Part shown: in pieces, positions 16,079 to 25,414 of the stretch
How the letters are laid out: each line of letters starts with the position of its first letter
Position numbering within the stretch: the stretch's first letter is position 1
Assembly (NCBI RefSeq): GCF_016785085.1
Contig: NZ_JAENHO010000011.1
Coordinates: 350,066-414,065 of the forward strand
Length of the DNA stretch: 64,000 bases
Direction: 5' to 3'
DNA from: Paractinoplanes lichenicola
GTDB lineage: Bacteria; Actinomycetota; Actinomycetes; Mycobacteriales; Micromonosporaceae
Position numbers and translations under genes: made by a program
The notes under the pieces: model-generated
What the model saw: the letters and a program-made list of their open reading frames with translations, nothing else
Database searches by the model: none
Told to the model about the DNA's origin: nothing

Positions 16079-18025
16079 ATGCTCAGCGAACGACTCCAGG
16101 ACGTTCTCGACGGCAGGTGGGCGCACGTTCGCAAGGCCGCGCGCACCGAGCTGGCCGGTGACAAGTTCGTCACCGTGTACGGCGAGACGATCGACGAGGC
16201 GCGCGAACGCGTCACCCGGCTGCTGCGTGAGTTGCCGTCCGACCCGGGCGTCGCGGCGGGCTTCCCGATCGAGTACGGCGGCCAGTCCGATCCCGGTGGC
16301 TCCGTGGTCGCGGCCGAGATGCTCGCGCAGATCGACCTGTCGCTCATGGTGAAGGCCGGCGTGCAGTGGGGCCTGTTCGGCGGGGCAGTCACCGCGCTCG
16401 GCACGAAATACCACCACGACCGCTACCTGCGAGACATCATCTCGGCCGACCTGCTGGGCTGTTTCGCCATGACGGAGACCGGTCACGGCTCCGACGTGCA
16501 GCAACTGCGCACCACGTGCACCTATGACCCCGCGACGCAGACGTTCGACCTGCACACCCCGCACGAGGCGGCCCGCAAGGACTACATCGGCAACGCGGCG
16601 CGCGACGGGCGCCTGGCGGTCGTGTTCGCCCAGCTCATCACCGGCGGCAAGCGCTATGGCGTGCACGCCTGGCTGGTCCCGATCCGCGACGAGGACGGCA
16701 ACCCGATGCCGGGCGTGTCGATCGGCGACGACGGGCACAAGGCCGGCCTGCTCGGCGTCGACAACGGGCGCCTCGCGTTCGATCACGTCAGCGTCCCGCG
16801 CGAGATGCTGCTCGACCGCTATGGCCAGGTCGGGCCCGACGGCTCGTACACGAGCACGATCGACAACGACGTCCGCCGCTTCTTCACCATGCTGGGCACG
16901 CTCGTGCGCGGCCGCGTGGTGGTCGGCGGTTCGGCCGCGAACGCCGCCAAGAGCGCACTCACCATCGCCGTACGGTATGGGGAGTCGCGCCGTCAGTTCG
17001 GCGCGCCGGGCGAGGATCGCGAGATCGCGCTCAACGACTACCTGGCCCACCAGCGCATCCTCACGACGAACCTGGCCAACGCGTACGCGCTCCATTTCGC
17101 CCAGGACGAGCTGGTCAACGCGCTGCACGAGGTGCAGACGGCCGACGGCCCGGTCGACGAGCACCGGCAGCGCGAGCTCGAGTCGCGCGCGGCCGGCCTC
17201 AAGGCGGCCCAGACGTGGCACGCCACCCGCGCGATCCAGGCCGCGCGCGAGGCCTGCGGCGGCGCCGGCTATCTGGCCGAGAACAGGCTGCCCGGGCTCA
17301 AAGCGGACACCGACGTCTTCACCACGTTCGAGGGCGACAACACCGTACTGCTCCAACTGGTCGCGAAGGGCCTGCTCACCGGGTATCGCGACGCGTTCGG
17401 CTCGCTCGACGGCTGGGGCCGGGCCACGTTCGTCGCGGACCAGGTGCGCTCGATGGTCCTCGAGCGTACGGCGGCCCGGGGTGTGATCCAGAGGCTGATC
17501 GACGCGGTGCCCGGCCGGGACGAGGAGGTCGCGCTGACCCACCGCGGCTGGCACCTGGCGCTGTTCGAGGATCGCGAGAAGCACCTGCTCGAAGGCGCGG
17601 TGCGGCGGCTGCGCAGCGGCGCCGCCCAGAAGAAGGACCGCCAGTTCGACATCTTCAACGACGTGCAGGATCACGTGCTCGAAGTTGCTCGCGCGCACAT
17701 CGACCGGATCGTGCTCGAGGCGTTCGTGGCCGGCCTCGACCGCACGGCCGACGACGAGGTCCGGGCGCTGCTGAGCAAGGTCTGCGACCTGTACGCCCTG
17801 ACCACGATCGAGGCGCACAAGGGCTGGTATCTGGAGCACCAGCGGCTGACCCCGGCCCGTTCCAAGGCGGTCACCGGCATGGTCAACGACCTGCTCCGGC
17901 AGCTCCGGCCGCACATGACGACGCTGGTCGACGCGTTCGCCGTGCCCGACGAGTGGCTGAACGCGGCGATCCTGCGCGAGGAGCCGACCCGCCAGGACGT
18001 GATGGCCGAGCACGACGCGCACTGA
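16079..18025 (+). CDS. Acyl-CoA dehydrogenase/oxidase family flavoenzyme
   Basis: 648 residues from ATG 16079 with GGAGG upstream. It shows FAMTETGHGSDV (substrate/FAD loop), a middle beta-domain with YIGNAARDGRLAVVFAQL, and the C-terminal four-helix domain ending in CGGAGYLAENRLPGLKADTDV and TTFEGDNTVLLQLVAKGL. The catalytic-base region TTFEGDNT and the size of about 640 residues point to the acyl-CoA oxidase-like branch rather than the 380-residue dehydrogenases. It would catalyse alpha,beta-desaturation of acyl-CoA in beta-oxidation. Followed by a strong convergent terminator. Confidence 0.9.
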   Translation: MLSERLQDVLDGRWAHVRKAARTELAGDKFVTVYGETIDEARERVTRLLRELPSDPGVAAGFPIEYGGQSDPGGSVVAAEMLAQIDLSLMVKAGVQWGLFGGAVTALGTKYHHDRYLRDIISADLLGCFAMTETGHGSDVQQLRTTCTYDPATQTFDLHTPHEAARKDYIGNAARDGRLAVVFAQLITGGKRYGVHAWLVPIRDEDGNPMPGVSIGDDGHKAGLLGVDNGRLAFDHVSVPREMLLDRYGQVGPDGSYTSTIDNDVRRFFTMLGTLVRGRVVVGGSAANAAKSALTIAVRYGESRRQFGAPGEDREIALNDYLAHQRILTTNLANAYALHFAQDELVNALHEVQTADGPVDEHRQRELESRAAGLKAAQTWHATRAIQAAREACGGAGYLAENRLPGLKADTDVFTTFEGDNTVLLQLVAKGLLTGYRDAFGSLDGWGRATFVADQVRSMVLERTAARGVIQRLIDAVPGRDEEVALTHRGWHLALFEDREKHLLEGAVRRLRSGAAQKKDRQFDIFNDVQDHVLEVARAHIDRIVLEAFVAGLDRTADDEVRALLSKVCDLYALTTIEAHKGWYLEHQRLTPARSKAVTGMVNDLLRQLRPHMTTLVDAFAVPDEWLNAAILREEPTRQDVMAEHDAH

Positions 18026-18055
18026 AAGGGGCGGCGCGGTCGCGCCGCCCCTTTC
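18024..18055. terminator. Strong bidirectional terminator
   Basis: A perfect 15-bp inverted repeat (GAAAGGGGCGGCGCG and its complement) with a minimal loop lies between convergent genes. Flanking A and T runs at the stem base suit termination in both directions. Confidence 0.85.
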
Positions 18056-18057
18056 GA

Positions 18058-19110
18058 TCAGTTGCTGCCGTTGTTGTCGCCGCGGCCCCTGGCCCAGTCG
18101 CGAGCACCGCGCGCGGCCGAGCCCACCAGGTCGGCCGCCCCGCCCGCGGCCTTGCGGGCGAAGGTGACCAGCGGGTCGGGGGTGTCGCGGATCGTGTCGC
18201 GATAGCTGGCGGCCGCGTCCTTGATGTCGGCGGTCACCGAGGCGTCACGGTCGTCGTCGCGACGCGGGTAGTCGCCGCCCAGGATCCGGGCGTACTCCCC
18301 CGAGTCGACCCACTTCTGCAGCTCGGAGGCGCGCGCCACCGGCACCGGCTGGTCGCTGAACGCGGTCATGCCGATCTTGTGAATGCTGTCGCGGATGTCG
18401 CCGCCGCCCTCGTACTCCGCGGCCTGCTCCAGGAACGCCACGGTGTCGATCTGCGAGAGGTCGCCGCCGCCGGCCATCTTCATGAACAGGCGCAGCGACG
18501 CCGCCGGATCCTGCGCGGCGAGCAGGCCCGCCCGGTCGGCCGACAGCTCGGCCTTGCGCCACCACTCGTACATCGCCGCGATGATCGCCCGCATCGCGAT
18601 CACGCCCACCGGCACCCAGCTGATGTTGGTGACCCAGCGGGTCAGGATCGTCATGATCGTCTGGTAGACGGCGTGGCCGCTGCGGACGTGGCCGATCTCG
18701 CGGCCGAGCAGCGTGCGCAGCTCCTCGTCGTCCAGCTTGTCGACCGAGCCCGTGCTGATCACGATGAACGGCCGGTCCATCCCGATCGCCTTGCCGCTGA
18801 TGATCGGCGACTGGCTCACGAACAGCTCGGGGCGCTCGGCGACGTCGAGCGCGTCGGCGGCCTCGGCGAACAGGCCGTGGACGCGCGGATACTGCCGGTG
18901 GTCGACACGGATCGCGCCGGCCAGGTACGACAGGCGGAACCCCCGCTCGTTCCACATGCCGAACAGGCCGCGCACCACGTCGTCGAAGCCGCGCAGCTCG
19001 CGCAGCGCCGTCAGCGCGCCCCGGTCGGCGGGATGCTCCCAGGCCCGCGAGCTGATGCCGGTCAGGGCGACCCGCTGCCGCGCCGGCCGGTTGTCATCCT
19101 CGATAGTCAT
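18058..19110 (-). CDS. M48-like metallopeptidase homologue with altered zinc motif
   Basis: 350 residues from ATG 19110 with GGGAGG 6 nt upstream. It resembles the actinobacterial M48 peptidase subfamily: DEELRTLLG followed by REIGHVRSGHAVYQT, then one or two membrane helices (about 150-180) and RKAELSADRAGLL with the third ligand Glu188 and Asp192. The expected HExxH reads R137-E138-I-G-H141: the first His is Arg (codon CGC; CAC would restore it). The protein may be catalytically inactive, or bind zinc differently. The C-terminal 100 residues are charged and low complexity. Confidence 0.8.
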   Translation of the reverse strand: MTIEDDNRPARQRVALTGISSRAWEHPADRGALTALRELRGFDDVVRGLFGMWNERGFRLSYLAGAIRVDHRQYPRVHGLFAEAADALDVAERPELFVSQSPIISGKAIGMDRPFIVISTGSVDKLDDEELRTLLGREIGHVRSGHAVYQTIMTILTRWVTNISWVPVGVIAMRAIIAAMYEWWRKAELSADRAGLLAAQDPAASLRLFMKMAGGGDLSQIDTVAFLEQAAEYEGGGDIRDSIHKIGMTAFSDQPVPVARASELQKWVDSGEYARILGGDYPRRDDDRDASVTADIKDAAASYRDTIRDTPDPLVTFARKAAGGAADLVGSAARGARDWARGRGDNNGSN

Positions 19111-19325
19111 CGTGACCCTCCCGTGGTCGGTTCCGGAGTAGAGAATCCCGGAGCCGCAGGCATTCTCGCATCGGCTGTGAGCCGGAAACGTACCCGATCG
19201 ACTGCGACTTTCGGCTGATGTCGAGGTACCGCCGGAGAAAGCCACGATTTCTTCCGGCGGCACCGATGAGTTCGGGCGGCACGGCAGGTCATACCAGCAA
19301 GACTTGAGCGACGAGAGGCACTGAA

Positions 19326-20183
19326 GTGACTGCTGAGACGCACACCCTGACCACGGACGGCGCCGAGATCACGTACGACGTGCGACCCGGCGACGGCCCC
19401 ACCCTGCTGCTGATCGGCTCGCCGATGGATGCGAGCGGCTTCGCCACGCTGGCGAGTCACTTCCCCGACCGCAAGGTGGTCACCTACGACCCGCGCGGCA
19501 TCACCCGCAGCACGTTCACCGGCGATCAGCGCACCGCGACGCCCGAGCAGCACGCCGACGACCTGAGCCGCTTGATCGACACCCTCGGCGACGGCCCGGT
19601 CGACGTGTTCGCCAGCAGCGGCGGCGCGGTCAACGGCCTGGCCCTGGTCACCGCCCACCCCAAGCAGGTGCGCACGCTGGTCGCGCACGAGCCGCCCGCC
19701 CTGACCACGCTGCCCGACCGGGAGAACGCGCTGGCCGCCGTGCAGGGCATCTACGACCTCTACCAGAAGTCGGGCTCGGGCCCGGCGATGGTCAAGTTCA
19801 TCCTGAGCACCAGCTTCAAGGGCGAGTTCCCGGCCGGCTGGATCGACCAGCCCGGCCCCTCCCCCGAGGAGTTCGGCATGTCGTCGGAGGATGACGGCTC
19901 CCGCGACGACATCCTCATCGGGCAAAACCTCATTCCCTGTACGCACTACGAGCCCGACTTCGACAAGCTGCGCTCCGCCTCGACGCGCATCGTGGTCGGC
20001 GTCGGCGAGGAATCGCAGGGCGAGCTCGCCCACCGCGCCGGTGAGGCCGTGGCCGCCCGCCTCGGGCTCGAGCCGGTGACGTTCCCGAGCCACCACGGCG
20101 GCTTCCTGGGCGGCGAGTTCGGCCAGATGGGCGACCCGGACAACTTCGCGGCCAAGCTGCGCGAGGTGCTTGACGCGAAGTGA
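19326..20183 (+). CDS. Alpha/beta hydrolase
   Basis: 285 residues from GTG 19326. Fold markers: LLLIGSPMDASG (oxyanion region), YDPRGITRS, the nucleophile elbow VFASSGGAVNG (A-x-S-x-G variant of G-x-S-x-G) and the catalytic His in FPSHHGGFLG; Asp is probably in the PDFDKL region. Cytoplasmic esterase-like hydrolase of unknown substrate. The leader carries the 13-base CTTGAGCGACGAG also found downstream of the damage-type promoter at 6808. Confidence 0.87.
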   Translation: MTAETHTLTTDGAEITYDVRPGDGPTLLLIGSPMDASGFATLASHFPDRKVVTYDPRGITRSTFTGDQRTATPEQHADDLSRLIDTLGDGPVDVFASSGGAVNGLALVTAHPKQVRTLVAHEPPALTTLPDRENALAAVQGIYDLYQKSGSGPAMVKFILSTSFKGEFPAGWIDQPGPSPEEFGMSSEDDGSRDDILIGQNLIPCTHYEPDFDKLRSASTRIVVGVGEESQGELAHRAGEAVAARLGLEPVTFPSHHGGFLGGEFGQMGDPDNFAAKLREVLDAK

Positions 20184-20189
20184 TCCCCA

Positions 20190-20229
20190 CGCCCGCCCGG
20201 GGCCGAGGAGACGGGGGTCCGGGCGGGCG
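20190..20229. terminator. Convergent terminator
   Basis: CGCCCGCCCGG and CCGGGCGGGCG form a perfect 11-bp stem around an 18-nt loop between the hydrolase and the xylanase stops. No T-run. Confidence 0.65.
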
Positions 20230-20235
20230 AGCGGG

Positions 20236-21330
20236 TCAGCGTCGGGCGCGGGCCAGGGTGTCGCGCAGGGCGTAGTAGGCCGGCTTCTTGGCGAAGTCGT
20301 CCCACATCACCGTCGCGGCGCCCTCGGCCGGGAAGAAGACCGGCACCCAGGAGTATTTGTCGGTGAAGCCCCAGATCGTGAACGAGTTGCAGTCGTCGAC
20401 CGCGAGGCACGCGTCCAGCACGGTCTTGTAGTACGAGGCCTGCGTGGTCAGCTGCTCCGCGGTGGGCACGCCGCCGGCGGGCAGGTCCATGCGCACGTCG
20501 AGCTCGGTGATCGCGGTCTCGAGGCCGAGGTCGTCGAAGCGCTGGAGCACGCCCGCGAGCTGGTCGGGCGCGCCGTAGCGCATGCTCAGGTGGGCCTGCG
20601 AGGCGAAGCCGTGCAGCGGCACCCGCGCGGCGAGCAGCTGCTTGGCCAGGGTCTCGTAGGCGTCGACCTTCACCCCGGGCCACTCGACGCCGTAGTCGTT
20701 GAGGAACAGCTTGGCCCGCGGGTCGGCCTGGTGGGCCCAGCGGAAGGCGTCCGCGACGATGCCCGGGCCGAGCTCACGGATCCAGATGTTCTCCTGGCGG
20801 TATTCGCCGTTCTCGTTGAAGATCTCGTTGGCCACGTCCCACTGCTGGATCTTGCCCCGGTAGTGGCCGACGACGGTGAAGATGTGGCTCTTGAGGATCT
20901 GCCTCAGCTCGGCCTTGGTGAAGGTGCCCTCGTTGAGCCACGCCGGGTTCTGGCTGTGCCACAGCAGCGTGTGCCCGCGCACGACCTGCCCGTTCGCCCG
21001 GGCGAAACGCACGATCGCGTCGGCCGGCCCGAAGTTGTATCTGTTGCGCTCGGGGTGGATGAACTCCCACTTCATCTGGTTCTCGGGCGAGACGGAGTTG
21101 AACTCCTTGGCCAGCACCCGCCGGTACGGCTTGTCGTTGGGGAACGGGTCCGGATACGGCTGGTCGACGTGATGACCGCCGCCGGCGACCGCGGTGCCGA
21201 TCCGCAAGTCTCGGGGAGCTACCGAGCGAAGCGATCGGTCCTTGCCACCCGCCTGCACGGGTTGGACAACAAAACTGAGAGTTGCCGTGGCGGCGAGGAC
21301 GGCCACCACGGCACGGGTTGCTCTCTTCAC
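20236..21330 (-). CDS. Secreted GH10 endo-1,4-beta-xylanase
   Basis: 364 residues from GTG 21330, chosen for the well-spaced GAAGGAG and because the signal peptide (MKRATRAVVAVLAATATL through VQAGG) then starts at residue 1. GH10 signatures: HTLLWHSQNPAW, acid/base Glu169 in WDVANEIF and nucleophile Glu276 in AITELDVRM, then IWGFTDKYSWVP. No carbohydrate-binding module follows, so it is a single-domain secreted xylanase. No transporter or regulator for xylo-oligosaccharides is adjacent. Confidence 0.95.
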   Translation of the reverse strand: MKRATRAVVAVLAATATLSFVVQPVQAGGKDRSLRSVAPRDLRIGTAVAGGGHHVDQPYPDPFPNDKPYRRVLAKEFNSVSPENQMKWEFIHPERNRYNFGPADAIVRFARANGQVVRGHTLLWHSQNPAWLNEGTFTKAELRQILKSHIFTVVGHYRGKIQQWDVANEIFNENGEYRQENIWIRELGPGIVADAFRWAHQADPRAKLFLNDYGVEWPGVKVDAYETLAKQLLAARVPLHGFASQAHLSMRYGAPDQLAGVLQRFDDLGLETAITELDVRMDLPAGGVPTAEQLTTQASYYKTVLDACLAVDDCNSFTIWGFTDKYSWVPVFFPAEGAATVMWDDFAKKPAYYALRDTLARARR

Positions 21331-21416
21331 GTGGAACTCCTTCGAGGAACGTCGGTGGATTCGCTCCCGCAACTTCCGGAGGTTCCTCGTAAGTTATTTC
21401 GATCGAGTGGCGTACG

Positions 21417-21950
21417 TCAATGTTGTCTTTCCCGGACGATCGTGGTTCCGCTCTCCCCCGGCGCCTCCACCTCGCGGGGCGCGCGGCGCACCTCGGCGAA
21501 CCCGGCCTTGATGGCCACCGCCGCCGACGGCTTGTTGGCTTCGTCGTGCTGGATGGCCACCCGGGTGATCCCCGGCAGAGTCAGCGCCACCCGCGTCAGC
21601 GCGTTGACCGCCGCCGTCATGTAGCCGCGCCCCGCGTAGGGCGACCGCATCCAGTAGCCGATCTCGAGCACGCCCGGCCCCATCCGGGTCATCAGCCCGA
21701 TCGAGCCGACCAGCTCCCCCACGCTGGTGAAGATCGCGTAGTTGAACTGCTCGCCGTCGGCCCAGCCCTCCCGCGACCGCGTGATGTAGTCGACCCCGTC
21801 ATCCAGGTTGTAGGCCTCGGTGGCCCAGGGCAAGAACTGCCGCAGCTCGGGCAGCGACTCCTTGATCGCGACCAGGAGCTCCGGGGCCCAGGCCGGCTCC
21901 CAGCGTTTGAGCACGAGCTCACCGGCGTTGATCATCTCGGGTGGTTCCAT
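21417..21950 (-). CDS. GNAT acetyltransferase, RimJ/RimL type
   Basis: 177 residues from ATG 21950, which has GGGGAGG at 8 nt; ATG 21992 is a weaker alternative. Contains LEIGYWMRSPYAGRGYMTAAV, the acetyl-CoA binding loop with R/Q-x-x-G-x-A-like spacing, and ANKPSAAVAIKAGF. RimJ/RimL-like proteins acetylate N-termini or small amines; substrate unknown. Head-to-head with another GNAT gene 99 bp away. Confidence 0.87.
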   Translation of the reverse strand: MEPPEMINAGELVLKRWEPAWAPELLVAIKESLPELRQFLPWATEAYNLDDGVDYITRSREGWADGEQFNYAIFTSVGELVGSIGLMTRMGPGVLEIGYWMRSPYAGRGYMTAAVNALTRVALTLPGITRVAIQHDEANKPSAAVAIKAGFAEVRRAPREVEAPGESGTTIVRERQH

Positions 21951-22035
21951 GCCGAGAGCCTCCCCGGACGACACGACTGACGCAAACGACATAGCCCGCG
22001 CCGGATTCACGACAGCGCCCGGCGGCGGCACCGCG

Positions 22036-22041
22036 TACGTT
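22036..22041 (+). promoter_or_regulatory. -10 box of leaderless promoter for GNAT gene
   Basis: TACGTT followed by 8 nt and the ATG at 22050. Confidence 0.4.
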
Positions 22042-22049
22042 CGAGGTCC

Positions 22050-22592
22050 ATGGTGGACATCGAGAGGCTGGACGGCCGGCCCGCCGAGGCGGAGGCGCTC
22101 ACGGCCCCGCTGATGCTGGAATACCTGGCCTGGTGCGGTGAGCGGCTCACGGCCGAGCACGGAGTGATCTTCGACGACTCGGCGGCGTCCGTCGCGGCGC
22201 ACCACGCCGAGTTCACGCGCGAGCTGCCGCACCTGCTCGGCCCGCGCGGCCGGCTCCTGATCGCCCGCGACGACGATCGGACCCCGGTCGGCGTGGGCGC
22301 CCTCAAACCCGTGGACGCCGGCACGGCCGAGATCAAACGCATGTACGTACGCCCGCAAGCGCGCGGGCAGGGTGTCGGCCGGGCGATCCTGTTGCGCCTG
22401 CTGACCGACGCGCGAGCGAACGGCTACGCCACCGCCCGCCTCGAAACGGGCACCTTCATGCGCGAGGCGCACGGGCTCTACCGGTCGGTGGGCTTCCGCG
22501 ACCGGCCGATCTTCGACAACACCGAGGCCGCCCTGTCCGGGCTCGGCAAGTTCATGCTGCACATGGAGATCGACCTGGTCACTCGAGGTTGA
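22050..22592 (+). CDS. GNAT acetyltransferase
   Basis: 180 residues. Motif A is complete: IKRMYVRPQARGQGVGRAIL binds the acetyl-CoA pyrophosphate, and REAHGLYRSVGFRDRP supplies motif B. The N-terminal 70 residues are longer than the minimal fold. Leaderless by context. The last 14 bp overlap the convergent kinase gene. Substrate unknown. Confidence 0.88.
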   Translation: MVDIERLDGRPAEAEALTAPLMLEYLAWCGERLTAEHGVIFDDSAASVAAHHAEFTRELPHLLGPRGRLLIARDDDRTPVGVGALKPVDAGTAEIKRMYVRPQARGQGVGRAILLRLLTDARANGYATARLETGTFMREAHGLYRSVGFRDRPIFDNTEAALSGLGKFMLHMEIDLVTRG

Positions 22593-24576
22593 TCCGGGCC
22601 ACCGTGGCCACCTGGCCGTTCCGGATCGTCACCAGGGACGGGCGCGGGGAGATCTCGGACGACACCGTCACATAAGTGTCGAACGAGACCGCGCACGTGC
22701 CGGCATGGGTCTTCGGGTCGAGGCACTTGGCCGGATCGTGGCGAAAATCGAGGTAGCGCGGCTCGGCCACGATCGGCAGGCTGACCCGGGTCCCGCTGTT
22801 CACCGGCACCAGCTTCTTCGCGCACTGCGGCGAGGTCGCCGGCAGCGCGAAACGCTCGCAGTACTCGGCGCCGGTCACGTATTCGGCGGGCTCCAGGATC
22901 GCCACCTTGCCCCGGTCGTAGAGCATGTGCATCCCGGCCGTGAGCTGGGCGTCACCGGTCATGAAGGCCGGCTCGCCGGTGGCGTCGCCCGAGCGTAACT
23001 GCGCGTCGGTGAACGTGACGGTCGCCCGTCCGCCGCCGGTCGAGACCGCCCCGAGCAGCACTCGCCCGCCGGTCAGGGACGACTCGGTGAGCGGACCCCG
23101 TACGGCCTCCTTGCCGTCGACGGCGAGCGTGGCCTGCTCGTCGTCGGCGACCAGCCGCAACTCGTGCGCCGTCCCGGTCGTCGTGGCGACCGGGGCCGTG
23201 GCGATGACCGTCTCGAGGCCGTCGATCAGGCTGGCCAGCCGGACCGCGCCGGGGCAGACCGCGGCCCGGTAGCCGTCGGCGTACTCGTCGTTCTCCTTGT
23301 TCTCGGCGCGGAACGAGATGGTCGCGCACGACCGCGCGTTGCCCAGGGTGGCCGTGACGGCGACGCTCTGACTGGCAGGGAAGACGGTGTCGGTGTAGGG
23401 CCCGCATACCGAGGCCTTCGCCGCCTCCACGCGCAGCCCGTTGCGGTACGAGCAGTAGTCGGTCGTCTGGAAGATCGACTCCTTGCGCAGCGGGTCGAAG
23501 ATGCTCGGCCCCGGGACGACCGGAGGCGCCACGGCGGACGAGGCCGGCGCGGGCGCGGGAGCCGGCGCCGCGGCGGGCGAGAGCGTCCGGAACCCGACGC
23601 CGGCCAGGGCGGCCATCGCGGTCGCCCCGGCCGCCAGCAGGACGACGGAGCGGCGGGAACGGCGCTTGCGTGACGACGTGGTGGAGAACCGGCCGGACTG
23701 CTGGGCGGCCGCCTCGGCCGAGCGCTGCAGCGGAGCGGGCAGCGGCGGCCCGCTCGGCGCGCCCGTGACCAGCAGCCGGTCGAGCAGCTCGCCCGCCGTC
23801 GGCCGGTTCTCGGGCTGCTTGTCGAGCGCCGCGTTGACCATCTCGGCCAGATACGGCGGCAGGTTCTCGACACGCGGCGGCTGGGTCAGGATCCGGGCCG
23901 CAGTCACGGCCGGGGTGTCGCCGCCGAAGGGGGTGCGGCCGTTCCCGGCGTACGCCACCACGGCGCCCCACGCGAACACGTCGACCGCCGGGGTGAGCTG
24001 CGACTCCGTGTCCGGGTCGAGGCGCTCGGGGGCCATGTAGGCCAGGGTGCCGACCACCTCCTCGGCGCGCGTGTGGAAGCTGGTCGGCTCGAGCGGCCGG
24101 GCGATCCCGAAGTCGATCACCTTGGGCTGGCCCAGGGCGAACAGCACGTTGCGCGGCTTGAGGTCCCGATGGATGACCCCGGCTCCGTGAATCGCGGCCA
24201 GCGCGGTGGCCACCCCGACGGCGACACCGTGCAGGCTGCCCCCGTGCAGCGGGCCGTTCTCGGCGACGACTTCGCTCAACGTCGGACCGTCCACGTATTC
24301 GACGACCAGGTAGGGCGTCGCGTGGTCGGGGTCGGCGTCGAGCACCTCGGCCGTGCAGAACGGCGGCACCTGCCGGGCCCGGCTCACCTCGCTGCGGAAA
24401 CGTGCGCGGAAGTGTTCCTCGTGCGCGTACTCGGCGCGGATGACCTTGACGGCGACGAGCCGGCCGCTGGGCGCCTCGGCCAGATAGACCGAGCCCATGC
24501 CGCCCTCGCCGAGCCGGGACAGCAACCTGTACGGGCCGACGGACGGCGGGTCGGTGGGGCGCAAAGGGTCAGCCAC
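22579..24576 (-). CDS. Transmembrane Ser/Thr protein kinase (PknB-like)
   Basis: 665 residues from GTG 24576. Kinase domain 1-270: glycine loop RLGEGGMGSVYLAEA, VAVKVIRAE with the catalytic Lys, HRDLKPRNVLF, DFG in KVIDFGIARP and MAPERL. A basic juxtamembrane stretch (RKRRSRRS) precedes one membrane helix (about 315-335), a Pro/Ala linker, and an extracellular domain of about 310 residues with several Cys and a beta-rich lectin-like pattern; no PASTA repeats. It probably senses an external ligand. Transcribed after the ABC gene, whose TAG stop forms the -10 of this gene. Confidence 0.93.
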   Translation of the reverse strand: MADPLRPTDPPSVGPYRLLSRLGEGGMGSVYLAEAPSGRLVAVKVIRAEYAHEEHFRARFRSEVSRARQVPPFCTAEVLDADPDHATPYLVVEYVDGPTLSEVVAENGPLHGGSLHGVAVGVATALAAIHGAGVIHRDLKPRNVLFALGQPKVIDFGIARPLEPTSFHTRAEEVVGTLAYMAPERLDPDTESQLTPAVDVFAWGAVVAYAGNGRTPFGGDTPAVTAARILTQPPRVENLPPYLAEMVNAALDKQPENRPTAGELLDRLLVTGAPSGPPLPAPLQRSAEAAAQQSGRFSTTSSRKRRSRRSVVLLAAGATAMAALAGVGFRTLSPAAAPAPAPAPASSAVAPPVVPGPSIFDPLRKESIFQTTDYCSYRNGLRVEAAKASVCGPYTDTVFPASQSVAVTATLGNARSCATISFRAENKENDEYADGYRAAVCPGAVRLASLIDGLETVIATAPVATTTGTAHELRLVADDEQATLAVDGKEAVRGPLTESSLTGGRVLLGAVSTGGGRATVTFTDAQLRSGDATGEPAFMTGDAQLTAGMHMLYDRGKVAILEPAEYVTGAEYCERFALPATSPQCAKKLVPVNSGTRVSLPIVAEPRYLDFRHDPAKCLDPKTHAGTCAVSFDTYVTVSSEISPRPSLVTIRNGQVATVARINLE

Positions 24577-24584
24577 GGATGGCC

Positions 24585-24590
24585 AACCTA
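24585..24590 (-). promoter_or_regulatory. -10 box of leaderless kinase promoter, overlapping a stop codon
   Basis: TAGGTT followed by 8 nt and GTG 24576. The first three bases are the TAG stop of the upstream ABC ATPase gene. Confidence 0.45.
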
Positions 24591-25379
24591 CCGCGCGGAG
24601 CGGGCGACGGCCCTGGCACCCCAGCGGCCGTCGGCAAATGTCACCCGGATCGGATGGTCGAAGGCGTCCGAGACATGCGCGGTCGTGAGCACTTCGGCCG
24701 CGGGCCCGGCCACGACGACGCGGCCCTCCCTGAGCAGCAGCGCGTGGGTGGTGCTGGTCGGCAGCTCCTCCAGGTGGTGCGTGACCACGATCGAGGCCAG
24801 CCGGGGATGCGTACGGTCGAGCAGGTCGATCGTCTCGAGCAGTTGCTCGCGCGCGGCGACGTCGAGCCCGGTGGACGGCTCGTCGAGCAGCAGCAGGCGC
24901 GGACGGCTGATCAGCGCGCGAGCAACAAGCGCGCGACCTCGCTCACCTTGCGACAACGTCGGCCAGCGCTCCTCGGCCCGGCGGGCCAGCCCGAACGTCT
25001 CGATCAGCTCGTCCGCCCGATCGACCTCCTCCGGCTCGGCCTTGCGGCGCGGCGGCGTCTCGATCGAGCCGTGCAGACCGGTCAGCACCACTTCCCGTAC
25101 GGTCAGAGGTGAGCGCAACGGGTGCCGTGGGTTGACGTGGCCGATCGCCCGGCGCAGCTCCTGCAGGTCGACGCGCCCGAGCCGGTGGCCCAGCACGCTG
25201 ACCACGCCGGAGGTCGGGTGGGTCAGCGCACCGCAGAAGCCGAGGATCGTGCTCTTGCCGGCCCCGTTCGCGCCGAGCAGCGCCCAGTGCTCACCTTCGC
25301 GCACGGTCAGGCTGACCCCGTGCAGGATCTCCTTGCCCTCGCGGCGGAAGGTGACGTCTTCGAGCTCCACGACCTTCAT
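24588..25379 (-). CDS. ABC transporter ATP-binding protein
   Basis: 263 residues from ATG 25379. Walker A GANGAGKST, signature LSQGERGRA, Walker B RLLLLDEPSTGLD and H-loop VVTHHLEELP are all present. The sequence resembles the YlmA/ModF-like single-domain ATPases. No permease is adjacent, so the transported substrate, if any, is unknown; a non-transport role is possible. A GTTGC-GTG-GCAAC repeat lies just upstream of the start. Confidence 0.88.
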   Translation of the reverse strand: MKVVELEDVTFRREGKEILHGVSLTVREGEHWALLGANGAGKSTILGFCGALTHPTSGVVSVLGHRLGRVDLQELRRAIGHVNPRHPLRSPLTVREVVLTGLHGSIETPPRRKAEPEEVDRADELIETFGLARRAEERWPTLSQGERGRALVARALISRPRLLLLDEPSTGLDVAAREQLLETIDLLDRTHPRLASIVVTHHLEELPTSTTHALLLREGRVVVAGPAAEVLTTAHVSDAFDHPIRVTFADGRWGARAVARSAR

Positions 25380-25414
25380 AAGGTCGCAATGTTGCCACGC
25401 AACCCCGGCAATGA

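Noticed and set aside
25360..25385. GTTGC-GTG-GCAAC before the ABC ATPase as another ArsR operator
   Set aside because: The half-sites are in the opposite order and spacing to the GCAAC-N6-GTTGC operator at 61342.
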